From Bacillota bacterium (lineage in GTDB: Bacteria; Bacillota; Clostridia; Acetivibrionales; JANLFN01), in the NCBI GenBank assembly GCA_023421675.1, contig JAEZTC010000010.1:186001-250000 (forward strand): a stretch of 64,000 nt of DNA, given 5' to 3'. The position numbers were made by a program, and so were the translations under genes. Shown here in pieces: positions 34,322 through 42,805 of the stretch (its first letter is position 1; each line of letters opens with the position of its first letter). The notes beneath the pieces are model-generated. The model did no database searches. It was not told the origin of the DNA and was given only the letters and a program-made list of their open reading frames with translations.

Positions 34322-36641
34322 ACAAAGATATGTGCTTGAAATCACAGGAATAGTCCAGGGTGTGGGTTTCAGACCTTTTATTTATTCTTTTGCAAAATCC
34401 ATGAACCTAAAAGGGTGGGTAAGCAACACAGGAAAAGGTGTAATTATAGAATTTGAAGGTTCAGATATTGATATTAATGATTTGACTGAAAAAATAAAGG
34501 AACAGGCCCCGCCTCTTTCAATAATTAAGGATATTCAGGTAAAAGAGCTTACATCCAAAGGCTATAAAAACTTTGAAATAAGGCATAGCATAGAGGATAC
34601 TAAAAAACAGGTATTCATATCTCCTGACGTATCCATCTGCAGTGATTGTGCCAATGAATTGTATAACTCAAATGACCACAGGTATATGTACCCATTCATT
34701 AACTGTACCAATTGTGGTCCCCGTTTTACCATAATCAGAGATATACCCTATGACAGAAAAAACACTACAATGAATGTATTCCCCATGTGTGAAAAGTGTG
34801 AGGGGGAATACACTAATCCTCTTGACAGAAGATACCATGCACAGCCTGTCTCATGCTATGATTGCGGACCTTCCTTAAAATTATTGGATTCACAAAGAAA
34901 TGAAGTAAAAACCGACGATTATATTTCTTTCATCAGAAAAGAAATAATGCAGGGAAAGATAGCAGCAATAAAGGGTATTGGCGGCTATCATCTCGCTTGT
35001 GATGCATATAACACATATGCTGTTGGACAGCTAAGACAAAGAAAACACCGGGATGAGAAGCCTTTTGCACTTATGACCAAAGATATTAGTACAGCCTTTA
35101 AACATTGCTGTATCAGTAATGAAGAAAAAAAGCTTATTGAATCATTTAGAAAGCCTATAGTTTTACTACAAAGAAGAGAAGATTGTGTTCTTCCGGATCA
35201 AATAGCACCGGGGAATCCTTTCCTTGGACTTATGCTTCCATATACTCCGCTGCATATGCTTATATTTGATTATCCTATAGACAATGCAGCATTTACGGAT
35301 ACTCTTGTAATGACCAGCGCAAACATAAGCAGCGAACCAATAGTTTATAAAGATGAAGAAGCCCTTGAAAACCTTGGAGGTATAGCGGACTATTTCCTCA
35401 CCAACAACAGGGAGATATATATAAGGACGGATGATTCGGTAACAAGAGTTTTCAGAAATAAGGAATATATAATAAGACGTTCAAGAGGGTATGTACCTCT
35501 GCCTATTACTGCAGATGTATTTGATTCACAGCATATACCTTCCATACTTGCATGCGGAGGAGAGCTAAAAAATACTTTCTGCCTTAATAAGGAAAATGAA
35601 TTTTATCCAAGCCACCACATAGGAGACCTGGAAAATGCCGAAACACTCATTTCCTTTGAAGAAGGTATAGAACACTTTAAAAATATGTTTAATATTGAAC
35701 CTGAAGTTATTGCTTATGACCTACACCCGGAGTACCTTTCAACCAAGTATGCTATGGATTCCAATATAACAGTAAAAATACCTGTTCAGCATCACCATGC
35801 GCATGTTGCATCCTGTATGGCTGAAAATGACATTAATGGTGATGTAATAGGTGTCGCCTTTGATGGTACAGGTTACGGTGAGGACGGGCATATATGGGGC
35901 GGTGAATTTTTTACAGGGAATTACACAGCATTCAGGCGGGAGGGACACTTTGACTATGTCTCAATGCCCGGAGGGGAAAGGGCTATAAAAGAGCCCTGGA
36001 GAATGGCTGCTGCGTATCTGCAAAAATGTTTTACAGACGGAATAACGGATATATATAGTTTAATAGATCAGAACAATTTTTTTGAAGGTATAGATAGAAA
36101 CAGTATTAAGATAATTCTTAATATGATAGACAATAAATTAAACAGTCCCCTGACTTCAAGTGCAGGAAGACTATTCGATGCAGTGTCGGCATTATTAGGC
36201 ATCAGGGAAACCATAAACTATGAGGGACAGGCTGCAATTGAACTTGAACAGTCAGCGGATAAAAATATTGTTGAGGCATTTAACTTTGAAATAAAAAAGC
36301 AGGACAATGAGTTTATTATAGGCATAGAACAGCTTTTTTCAGAGCTTATAGAAGACATAAAAAAAGGGACTGATAAGGGAATAACAGCAATGAAATTCCA
36401 TAATTCAGTTGTAAATATAATTACAGCAGGGTGTGAAATACTGAGGGAAAAAACAGGTTTAAACCGAGTAGTTTTAAGCGGGGGAGTATTTCAGAATATT
36501 ACACTTCTTGAGAAAACGGTGCAAGCACTTGAAATAAAAGCCTTTGAGGCTTATACACACAGCCTGGTTCCTTCAAATGACGGCGGGATATCACTTGGAC
36601 AGGCAGTAATTGCTGTTGCAAGGACTGTAAAGGAAGCGTAA
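34314..36641 (+). CDS. hypF: [NiFe]-hydrogenase maturation carbamoyltransferase HypF
   Basis: Uses carbamoyl phosphate and ATP to carbamoylate the HypE C-terminal cysteine, the first step in CN ligand synthesis. 775 residues. Domains in order: acylphosphatase (GIVQGVGFRPF), two C4 zinc fingers (CSDCANELY...CTNCGPRF and CEKCEG...CYDCGP), YrdC-like domain (GIGGYHLACDAYN, KHRDEKPFALM) and Kae1-like domain (HHHAHVASCMAEN, FDGTGYGEDGHIWGGEF). I use ATG 34314, which overlaps ribF, rather than the upstream ATG 34278, because the protein then begins just before the acylphosphatase domain. Confidence 0.96.
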   Translation: MAEQRYVLEITGIVQGVGFRPFIYSFAKSMNLKGWVSNTGKGVIIEFEGSDIDINDLTEKIKEQAPPLSIIKDIQVKELTSKGYKNFEIRHSIEDTKKQVFISPDVSICSDCANELYNSNDHRYMYPFINCTNCGPRFTIIRDIPYDRKNTTMNVFPMCEKCEGEYTNPLDRRYHAQPVSCYDCGPSLKLLDSQRNEVKTDDYISFIRKEIMQGKIAAIKGIGGYHLACDAYNTYAVGQLRQRKHRDEKPFALMTKDISTAFKHCCISNEEKKLIESFRKPIVLLQRREDCVLPDQIAPGNPFLGLMLPYTPLHMLIFDYPIDNAAFTDTLVMTSANISSEPIVYKDEEALENLGGIADYFLTNNREIYIRTDDSVTRVFRNKEYIIRRSRGYVPLPITADVFDSQHIPSILACGGELKNTFCLNKENEFYPSHHIGDLENAETLISFEEGIEHFKNMFNIEPEVIAYDLHPEYLSTKYAMDSNITVKIPVQHHHAHVASCMAENDINGDVIGVAFDGTGYGEDGHIWGGEFFTGNYTAFRREGHFDYVSMPGGERAIKEPWRMAAAYLQKCFTDGITDIYSLIDQNNFFEGIDRNSIKIILNMIDNKLNSPLTSSAGRLFDAVSALLGIRETINYEGQAAIELEQSADKNIVEAFNFEIKKQDNEFIIGIEQLFSELIEDIKKGTDKGITAMKFHNSVVNIITAGCEILREKTGLNRVVLSGGVFQNITLLEKTVQALEIKAFEAYTHSLVPSNDGGISLGQAVIAVARTVKEA

Positions 36642-36683
36642 AATGAATTTGACTTAAAAATGCTATTATGGGGTGTGATGATT

Positions 36684-36908
36684 ATGTGTCTGGCAGTTCC
36701 GGGCAAGGTTATTGAAATAGAAAAGGGCAATGGTGTTATAGAGATTATGGGGGTTACAAGGGAGATTTCACTGGAGCTTCTAAAAGATATAAAGGTCGGT
36801 GACTATGTGCTTGTTCATGCCGGCTGTGCGATTGAAAAGATGGATGAGGAAGAGGCAATAAGGACTATAGAGCTGTTCAATGAATTAGAGGAGATAGTTC
36901 ATGAATAA
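36684..36908 (+). CDS. hypC: [NiFe]-hydrogenase maturation chaperone HypC
   Basis: Small chaperone that carries the Fe(CN)2CO unit with HypD and delivers it to the hydrogenase large subunit. 74 residues. The essential N-terminal Met-Cys is seen in MCLAVPGKV; the start is set at ATG 36684, because two upstream in-frame ATGs would bury Cys2. HAGCAIEKMDEEEA is the conserved C-terminal part. It overlaps hypD by eight bases. Confidence 0.95.
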   Translation: MCLAVPGKVIEIEKGNGVIEIMGVTREISLELLKDIKVGDYVLVHAGCAIEKMDEEEAIRTIELFNELEEIVHE

Positions 36909-37992
36909 CTTTATTGATGAATTCAGAAATACCGAACTAACAAGAAAAGCAGCTGCCAAACTAAGTGAGTATAAAGGCAGGCCGGTTAAAATAATGGAAG
37001 TGTGCGGAACACATACCATGTCTATATTTAAATATGGTATAAGGGATATGCTGCCTGAGAATGTACATCTTATTTCAGGTCCCGGATGTCCTGTGTGTGT
37101 TACACCGGTTTCATTTATTGATTCGGCAATTGAACTGTCTGTGATAGAAAATGTCATTATTACTACCTTCGGTGACCTCATGAGGGTTCCGGGAAGTACG
37201 TCCTCACTCCTTTCCGAAAGGGCTAAGGGACGTGATATCAGAATTGTATATTCACCGCTTGATGCAGTTATGCTGGCAAAGAATAATCCTGGAAAAAAGA
37301 TTGTATTCCTGTCTGTGGGCTTTGAAACTACAACGCCTGTAGCTGCATTGTCAGTACTTAAAGCAAAGGAAATGGGTTTGGATAACTTTATGGTGCTGAC
37401 GGCAAATAAAACCATGCCTGAAGTTTTAAAAACTCTTGCAGCCAGCGGAGATGTAGAGATAGACGGATACCTATATCCTGGGCATGTAAGTTCCATAACA
37501 GGTGTAGGAATATATTATGAGCTTGCTGAAAAGAGCGGAATATCAGGTGTTATCACCGGATTTGAACCTCTTGATATTCTTCAGGGAATAGCAACCCTTA
37601 TAAATAACATAGATCAGGGCAAAACATTGGTTTCTAATGCCTATAAAAGGGCAGTAAGACAGGAAGGTAACCCAATAGCTGTAGAAAAACTTTATGAGGT
37701 TTTTGAACCCTGCGATTCGGTGTGGAGAGGCATAGGAACTGTTAAAGACTCGGGTCTTAAGATAAGGGATAAATACAGCAGCTTTGATGCGGCAAAAGTA
37801 TTCAATCTTGTGAATAAAAATGTACAGGAGCCTAAAGGCTGCCTTTGCGGTGAAATATTAAAAGGAACAAAAATCCCGCCAAGCTGTAGTCTTTTCGGGA
37901 AAAGGTGCACTCCGGAGAATCCTGTGGGTGCATGTATGGTATCCTCAGAAGGCACCTGTGCTGCTTATTATAAATATGGAGGGACCAGATAG
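36901..37992 (+). CDS. hypD: [NiFe]-hydrogenase maturation iron-sulfur protein HypD
   Basis: Scaffold and redox partner for assembly of Fe(CN)2CO. 363 residues. MEVCGTHTMSI and SGPGCPVCVTP hold the cysteines that bind iron and form the redox pair; the 4Fe-4S site is in the C-terminal region with GCLCGEILKG, PSCSLFGKRC and GACMVSSEGTC. Translation begins inside hypC and its stop overlaps the GTG of hypE by one base. Confidence 0.96.
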   Translation: MNNFIDEFRNTELTRKAAAKLSEYKGRPVKIMEVCGTHTMSIFKYGIRDMLPENVHLISGPGCPVCVTPVSFIDSAIELSVIENVIITTFGDLMRVPGSTSSLLSERAKGRDIRIVYSPLDAVMLAKNNPGKKIVFLSVGFETTTPVAALSVLKAKEMGLDNFMVLTANKTMPEVLKTLAASGDVEIDGYLYPGHVSSITGVGIYYELAEKSGISGVITGFEPLDILQGIATLINNIDQGKTLVSNAYKRAVRQEGNPIAVEKLYEVFEPCDSVWRGIGTVKDSGLKIRDKYSSFDAAKVFNLVNKNVQEPKGCLCGEILKGTKIPPSCSLFGKRCTPENPVGACMVSSEGTCAAYYKYGGTR

Positions 37993-38996
37993 TGGATTTT
38001 GTAACTCTCGCCCACGGAAGCGGCGGCAGGATGACACATAAACTTATAAATGATATTTTTAGAAGGTATTTTTCCAATGATATTCTTGAACAGGGCGATG
38101 ATTCTGCGTTGATTACGCTTGATAGCAGCAGAATTGCATTTACAACAGATTCCTTTGTAATCAGCCCGATTTTTTTCAAAGGCGGAGACATAGGGAAAAT
38201 AGCTGTGTGCGGAACGGTAAATGATTTAACGGCTGCAGGGGCAAAGCCGCTTTACTTGAGCTGCGGTTTCATAATTGAAGAGGGACTGCCTTTTGAAACG
38301 CTTGAAAATATAGCCCGTTCAATGGGAGAAACAGCTGCAAAATGTGGTGTACGCATTGCTACCGGTGATACAAAGGTAGTACAGAAGGGTGCAGCGGATA
38401 AAATATTTATAAACACCTCGGGAATAGGAATTATTCATGAAGGTATAAACATTTCAGGCAGGAATGCAAAGCCCGGAGACAGTATTATTGTTACCGGAAA
38501 TATTGGTGATCACGGTTGTTCCATAATGCTTGAAAGGGAAGCATTGAATATAAATGCAGATATATCAAGCGATTGTGCACCTTTAAATGGACTTGTTGAA
38601 AGAATATTTTCAGTAACTAAGGATGTGCATGTCTTAAGGGATCCTACAAGAGGTGGCCTTGCAACTACTTTGAATGAAATAGCATCTCAAAGTAATGTAG
38701 GAATAAGCCTTAATGAAGACGCGATACCTGTCAGCAGTGGAGTCAGAGGTGTATGTGAGCTTTTGGGAATGGACCCGCTTTATATGGCTAACGAAGGAAA
38801 AATGATTATAATTGTTCCAAAACAATTCTCAAAAGATGTTGTCAAAGCACTACAAGAGGATACTCTGGGCAAAAATGCTGCAATTATCGGCGAAGTTACC
38901 GATAAACAGCAGGGGCGAGTAGTTATGAAGACCTATGCAGGCGGCAGCAGAATATTAGATATGCTTACGGGGGACCAGCTGCCAAGAATTTGTTAA
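37992..38996 (+). CDS. hypE: [NiFe]-hydrogenase maturation protein HypE
   Basis: Dehydrates the carbamoyl group on its own C-terminal cysteine to a thiocyanate, giving the CN ligand. 334 residues, ending in the required P-R-I-C. AHGSGGRMTHKLI at the start and TTDSFVISP and DPTRGGLATTLNEIA are the AIR-synthase/PurM-like signatures. Starts at GTG 37992 overlapping the hypD stop. Last gene of the hyp run; hypA and hypB, which insert nickel, are not in this window. Confidence 0.96.
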   Translation: MDFVTLAHGSGGRMTHKLINDIFRRYFSNDILEQGDDSALITLDSSRIAFTTDSFVISPIFFKGGDIGKIAVCGTVNDLTAAGAKPLYLSCGFIIEEGLPFETLENIARSMGETAAKCGVRIATGDTKVVQKGAADKIFINTSGIGIIHEGINISGRNAKPGDSIIVTGNIGDHGCSIMLEREALNINADISSDCAPLNGLVERIFSVTKDVHVLRDPTRGGLATTLNEIASQSNVGISLNEDAIPVSSGVRGVCELLGMDPLYMANEGKMIIIVPKQFSKDVVKALQEDTLGKNAAIIGEVTDKQQGRVVMKTYAGGSRILDMLTGDQLPRIC

Positions 38997-39070
38997 TATG
39001 CCAGAGTTTCATGATTCGTCAAAATTTTATCAAAAATTTATTATATATTATAGAAGTTATGGCAAACTCA

Positions 39071-39079
39071 TGCTATAAT
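39071..39079 (+). promoter_or_regulatory. Extended -10 promoter for the scaffold/GGGtGRT operon
   Basis: TGCTATAAT is a perfect extended -10. No good -35 is present, which is tolerated with an extended -10. It lies about 135 bases before the scaffold gene. Confidence 0.6.
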
Positions 39080-39213
39080 ATTTCTTAATTGTGTTTTTTT
39101 ACTTAATACAGTACGCTCCTGCCATGAAGCAGTAAGTAATAGTTTTTATGGGGGAGTTTTTAATGCCGGCTTAATCAGTCGGACAAAAGTATTTAATGGA
39201 AAGGGGTCAAACT

Positions 39214-39906
39214 ATGATTTACTCATCTGAGGTTGAAAAAATGATTTGTGTAGCAAAAGGACCTAACCATGGACCGGCGCCAATACCGGAGGAAGGTAAA
39301 TGGGTCCAGGCAAAAGAAATTAAAGACATATCAGGCCTTACACATGGTATCGGCTGGTGTGCTCCACAGCAGGGAACCTGCAAGCTGACTCTTAATGTTA
39401 AAGATGGAGTTATACAGGAAGCTCTTGTTGAAACAATAGGTTGTTCAGGTATGACACATTCTGCTGCAATGTCAGCTGAAGTTCTTCCTGGAAAAACTAT
39501 TCTCGAAGCTCTCAATACAGACCTTGTATGTGATGCTATCAACACAGCAATGAGGGAATTGTTCCTTCAGATAGTATACGGAAGAACACAGACAGCTTTC
39601 TCAGAAGGCGGACTTCCAATAGGTGCAGGACTTGAGGACCTTGGAAAAGGTTTGAGAAGCCAGGTTGGTACTATGTATGGTACTCTTTCAAAGGGTGTAA
39701 GATACATGGAAATGGCAGAAGGTTATGTAACTCACATCGCTCTTGATGAAAACAATGAAGTTATAGGCTATGAGTTTGTTCACATGGGAAAAATGATGGA
39801 CATGATCAAAAAGGGCATGGATGCCAACGAAGCTGTTAAAAAGGCTACAGGCAAGTATGGCCGCTATGATGAAGCAGCAAAACTTATAGACCCAAGACAT
39901 GAATAA
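39214..39906 (+). CDS. NifU/IscU-like iron-sulfur scaffold-type protein
   Basis: 230 residues. The middle part (ETIGCSGMTHSAAMSAEVLPGKTILEAL) follows the IscU/NifU N-domain pattern GCGSAIASSS...GKTxxEAL. Cysteines occur in GWCAPQQGTC, IGCSG and LVCDAI, so the ligand set differs from classical IscU. AAGGGG lies about eight bases before ATG 39214; an upstream ATG at 39196 is unlikely. It is paired with the GGGtGRT gene 20 bases downstream, a combination recurring in Clostridia. Role in Fe-S or other metal handling is inferred, not shown. Confidence 0.8.
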   Translation: MIYSSEVEKMICVAKGPNHGPAPIPEEGKWVQAKEIKDISGLTHGIGWCAPQQGTCKLTLNVKDGVIQEALVETIGCSGMTHSAAMSAEVLPGKTILEALNTDLVCDAINTAMRELFLQIVYGRTQTAFSEGGLPIGAGLEDLGKGLRSQVGTMYGTLSKGVRYMEMAEGYVTHIALDENNEVIGYEFVHMGKMMDMIKKGMDANEAVKKATGKYGRYDEAAKLIDPRHE

Positions 39907-39926
39907 TAAATAGGAGGGACAATGAT

Positions 39927-40925
39927 ATGGCACTCTTTGAAAGTTATGAAAGAAGAATAGATCAAGTTAACGCTGTATTGAACAAATACGGCATAAGCTC
40001 CCTGGAAGAAGCCAGGAAAATGTGTACTGACAAGGGCTTTGACCCTTATGAAATAACAAAGGGAATTCAGGCTATTGCATTTGAAAATGCTTGCTGGGCT
40101 TACGTTGCAGGTGCTGCAATAGCACTTAAAAAAGGTTGTAAAAAAGCTGCAGAAGCTGCAGAAGCAATAGGTGAAGGTTTACAGGCATTCTGTATTGCAG
40201 GTTCAGTTGCAGATGACAGAAAAGTTGGTCTTGGACACGGAAACCTCGCAGCAATGCTTTTAAGAGAAGAAACAAAGTGCTTTGCTTTCCTTGCTGGTCA
40301 TGAATCCTTTGCAGCTGCTGAAGGTGCTATAGGTATTGCAAAATCAGCAAACAAGGTTAGAAAGCAGCCTTTGCAGGTTATTCTCAATGGCCTTGGAAAA
40401 GATGCAGCTCAGATTATATCAAGAATTAATGGTTTTACATATGTTCAGACAAAATTTGATTACTATACAGGTAAACTCGATGTAGTAAAGGAAATTAAGT
40501 ATTCAAATGGAGACAGAGCGAAGGTTAGATGCTATGGTGCTGATGATGTAAGAGAAGGAGTTGCTATCATGCACAGTGAGGGTGTTGACGTTTCCATTAC
40601 CGGTAACTCAACAAACCCGACAAGGTTCCAGCATCCAGTAGCAGGTACTTACAAGAAGGAATGCTACGAAATGGGTAAGAAGTACTTCTCAGTGGCATCA
40701 GGCGGTGGTACCGGAAGAACACTTCATCCTGATAACATGGCAGCAGGTCCTGCTTCATACGGTATGACTGATACTATGGGAAGAATGCATTCAGATGCTC
40801 AGTTTGCAGGTTCATCTTCTGTTCCTGCTCACGTTGAAATGATGGGCTTCCTTGGAATGGGTAACAATCCTATGGTTGGTGCAACAGTTGCAGTTGCAGT
40901 TGCAATTGAAGAAACAAGCAAATAA
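39927..40925 (+). CDS. GGGtGRT protein, unknown function
   Basis: 332 residues, soluble. Carries the name-giving motif VASGGGTGRT near residue 256, followed by a Gly/Met-rich C-terminus (MGMGNNPMVGATVAVAVAIEE type). The N-terminal half is helical. Cysteines are scattered (CTDKGF, ACWAY, KKGCKKAAE, FCIAGS, KCFAF, RCYGADD, KECYEMG). RBS AGGAGGG precedes the ATG and a strong terminator follows. Codons are of the favoured type, suggesting good expression. The family is known by name but I know of no established function; pairing with an IscU-like scaffold suggests metal or cluster chemistry. Confidence 0.85.
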   Translation: MALFESYERRIDQVNAVLNKYGISSLEEARKMCTDKGFDPYEITKGIQAIAFENACWAYVAGAAIALKKGCKKAAEAAEAIGEGLQAFCIAGSVADDRKVGLGHGNLAAMLLREETKCFAFLAGHESFAAAEGAIGIAKSANKVRKQPLQVILNGLGKDAAQIISRINGFTYVQTKFDYYTGKLDVVKEIKYSNGDRAKVRCYGADDVREGVAIMHSEGVDVSITGNSTNPTRFQHPVAGTYKKECYEMGKKYFSVASGGGTGRTLHPDNMAAGPASYGMTDTMGRMHSDAQFAGSSSVPAHVEMMGFLGMGNNPMVGATVAVAVAIEETSK

Positions 40926-40938
40926 TTATTAAGAACAT

Positions 40939-40972
40939 AAAAAAGGCTTTCATTTGAAAGCCTTTTTGTTTT
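40939..40972. terminator. Bidirectional terminator between the GGGtGRT and GGDEF genes
   Basis: AAAAAGGCTTTC pairs with GAAAGCCTTTTT across an ATTT loop. A and T runs on both sides allow termination from both converging genes. Confidence 0.88.
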
Positions 40973-40980
40973 GTCTGAAC

Positions 40981-42159
40981 TTAAGCATCCTTATGTGAAA
41001 CTGCATTTCTTCCTTTTGACTTGGAAAGGTAAAGGCCCTGATCTGCGCAGGCTATAAGTTCATCTACGGTAGTTCCGTCTTCCGGGAAGTTTGCGATTCC
41101 AATAGATACTGTAAAGTGAGGATTTTCTGTTTCATTGACTTTCCGTCTGAACCGCTCTGCTACAATTCCCGCGTGATAAGGAGTTGATCCTGGTAAAAGA
41201 ATTACAAATTCATCTCCTCCATATCTTCCCAGGGTGTCTATTTCCCTAAGACAGCCTTTTGCTATCAGTACAAGTTTCTTTATACACTTATCTCCCTGTA
41301 TGTGTCCCAGGGTATCATTAATAAGTTTAAAATTATCAATATCAAACATTAAAATCGAGAAAGCTGCATTCGGCTTTGATGTCAACTTCTGAATGGAGTC
41401 GAGTATTGCACCCTTATTATATGCCTTGGTCATTGGATCTTCCTTTGCAATTGTAGCAAGTCTTTCGTTTGAACGCTCAATTTCAAAAACTCTCTTCTTT
41501 ACTTCAAGGTTAATAGTTTTGTCTATTGTCTCGTCTTTTTTCTTAGACTCAAGAGCTTTTGAAAGTAAAGTATCATGTATTTCTCTATAGTAAAAGCGTG
41601 AAAAAAATGTGTATTCAATAAATTTAATGAGAAGGCAAATATACAAAACAGTTTCACTTGATGAAAGGCTTATTAAGGATGCTCCGCCAAGATCAAAAAG
41701 TGCTGCCCAGAATATTAATTTCCTCCTGCTGTTTTCCTTCCTGAATAAATACATTATAAAAAGCGGAAGTAAGACAGAAATAACTGTGAATGCTTTACCA
41801 TGGACAAAACTGTTAAAGGACTGAGGACTTATACTTATAAATACCGACACTATAACTACTGCAGAAAACACAATTGTCTGAATTAAGTAAAAGTTTTTTT
41901 CTGATGTTCTGGATCCATAAACCAAAAGCAGTAAAACCATCAGGCTAATACCTGAAAGTTCCAAAGTAGTTTCAGAAACAGTAATGTTAGCGGATAGGAA
42001 TGATATTACCGATAGTGTTAAAGGAGCTAAAAAACATGCTGCCCCGGCTCGAACATCCGATTTGTTGTTTTTATAAAACAAGGATAGGGCAAATATGAAA
42101 AATGAAAAACATGCAGTTATAAGCAGATTTATCTGGTTGATTCTGTCTAAGTAGAACAT
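40981..42159 (-). CDS. Membrane diguanylate cyclase (GGDEF domain)
   Basis: Makes cyclic di-GMP. About 392 residues: N-terminal half with roughly seven hydrophobic helices, a short coiled-coil-like linker (about 190-230), then a GGDEF domain. The active site is intact (RYGGDEFVILL near residue 312) and the inhibitory I-site R-E-I-D sits five residues before GGDEF, so product inhibition is expected. No EAL domain. GAGGAG precedes the ATG at 42159 by seven bases; the TTG at 42174 overlaps that site. It stands alone, convergent with the GGGtGRT gene. Signal unknown. Confidence 0.92.
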   Translation of the reverse strand: MFYLDRINQINLLITACFSFFIFALSLFYKNNKSDVRAGAACFLAPLTLSVISFLSANITVSETTLELSGISLMVLLLLVYGSRTSEKNFYLIQTIVFSAVVIVSVFISISPQSFNSFVHGKAFTVISVLLPLFIMYLFRKENSRRKLIFWAALFDLGGASLISLSSSETVLYICLLIKFIEYTFFSRFYYREIHDTLLSKALESKKKDETIDKTINLEVKKRVFEIERSNERLATIAKEDPMTKAYNKGAILDSIQKLTSKPNAAFSILMFDIDNFKLINDTLGHIQGDKCIKKLVLIAKGCLREIDTLGRYGGDEFVILLPGSTPYHAGIVAERFRRKVNETENPHFTVSIGIANFPEDGTTVDELIACADQGLYLSKSKGRNAVSHKDA

Positions 42160-42239
42160 TTCTGCACTCCTCAATTGAATAAATAATCTTACTTATTATA
42201 TCGGAAATAAAATGCAGAAAACAAGTAAAATATGAAGAA

Positions 42240-42275
42240 AAAACTCTGGAATTGAGTTTGACTCAATCCAGAGCT
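42240..42275 (-). terminator. Terminator of the 57-residue gene
   Basis: On the minus strand CTCTGGATTGAG pairs with CTCAATTCCAGAG (one bulged base), followed by a T run. The stop codon of the upstream gene lies inside the stem. Confidence 0.85.
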
Positions 42276-42436
42276 TTTCTGACCATATAGCCTATTGTGA
42301 TTCCTCCAACAAGAACTGCTGATAAAACCCCAGCTGCCATGGGCATACTTAGTGTAAAGAAGTGTTCCTCATCGATGGGTACATCCTGCTGTTTCTGATA
42401 TACCCTTGGGTACTTTCTGTTCCTTTGCATGTACAT
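42263..42436 (-). CDS. Small membrane protein, unknown function
   Basis: 57 residues from the ATG seven bases after GGAGG (42436); the frame is open ten codons further upstream. A basic Arg/Lys/Gln-rich N-terminus (MQRNRKYPRVYQKQQ) precedes one glycine-rich transmembrane helix (AAGVLSAVLVGGITIGYMV). A proper ribosome site and its own terminator support a real gene. I do not recognise the family. Confidence 0.65.
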   Translation of the reverse strand: MYMQRNRKYPRVYQKQQDVPIDEEHFFTLSMPMAAGVLSAVLVGGITIGYMVRKALD

Positions 42437-42501
42437 ATTCATCCCTCCAGAAAGTATTGTCTGCATATTTTCTGGGATATATGCACTAATTTTCTATTTA
42501 T

Positions 42502-42680
42502 ATAAGTTGAATTAATACTTAATATGCATCATGTTCTTAATGCCGGCCGTGATGGTATGATAAATGTTCTAAATTCAACTTATTACATCCGTAATAGGAT
42601 AAAGTAAATTCTGATTTCTTACTCATTAGCATTTAGCTCTAGAAATGCATATAATCTATAAGAAATTTACTTAATCCTAT
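42502..42680. repeat. Two adjacent palindromic units in the 369-base gap before the M16 genes
   Basis: First unit 42502-42583: arms ATAAGTTGAATT and its exact complement, with a weaker inner CATCA/TGATG pair. Second unit 42594-42680: arms of 17 bases with one mismatch (ATAGGATAAAGTAAATT type) and an inner GCATTT/AAATGC hairpin. The region is AT-rich and holds no credible open frame. They may be decayed MITE-like insertions. Confidence 0.5.
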
Positions 42681-42805
42681 ATAGAAAAAATATATCTATT
42701 TTATCGATTTTTATTTCTTCCATATATTGAATAATATATGGCATATTTATTATACTAATGTTAGACCAAGATTCGTAAATAATTCCTTGATATTTTAAGA
42801 AAATA

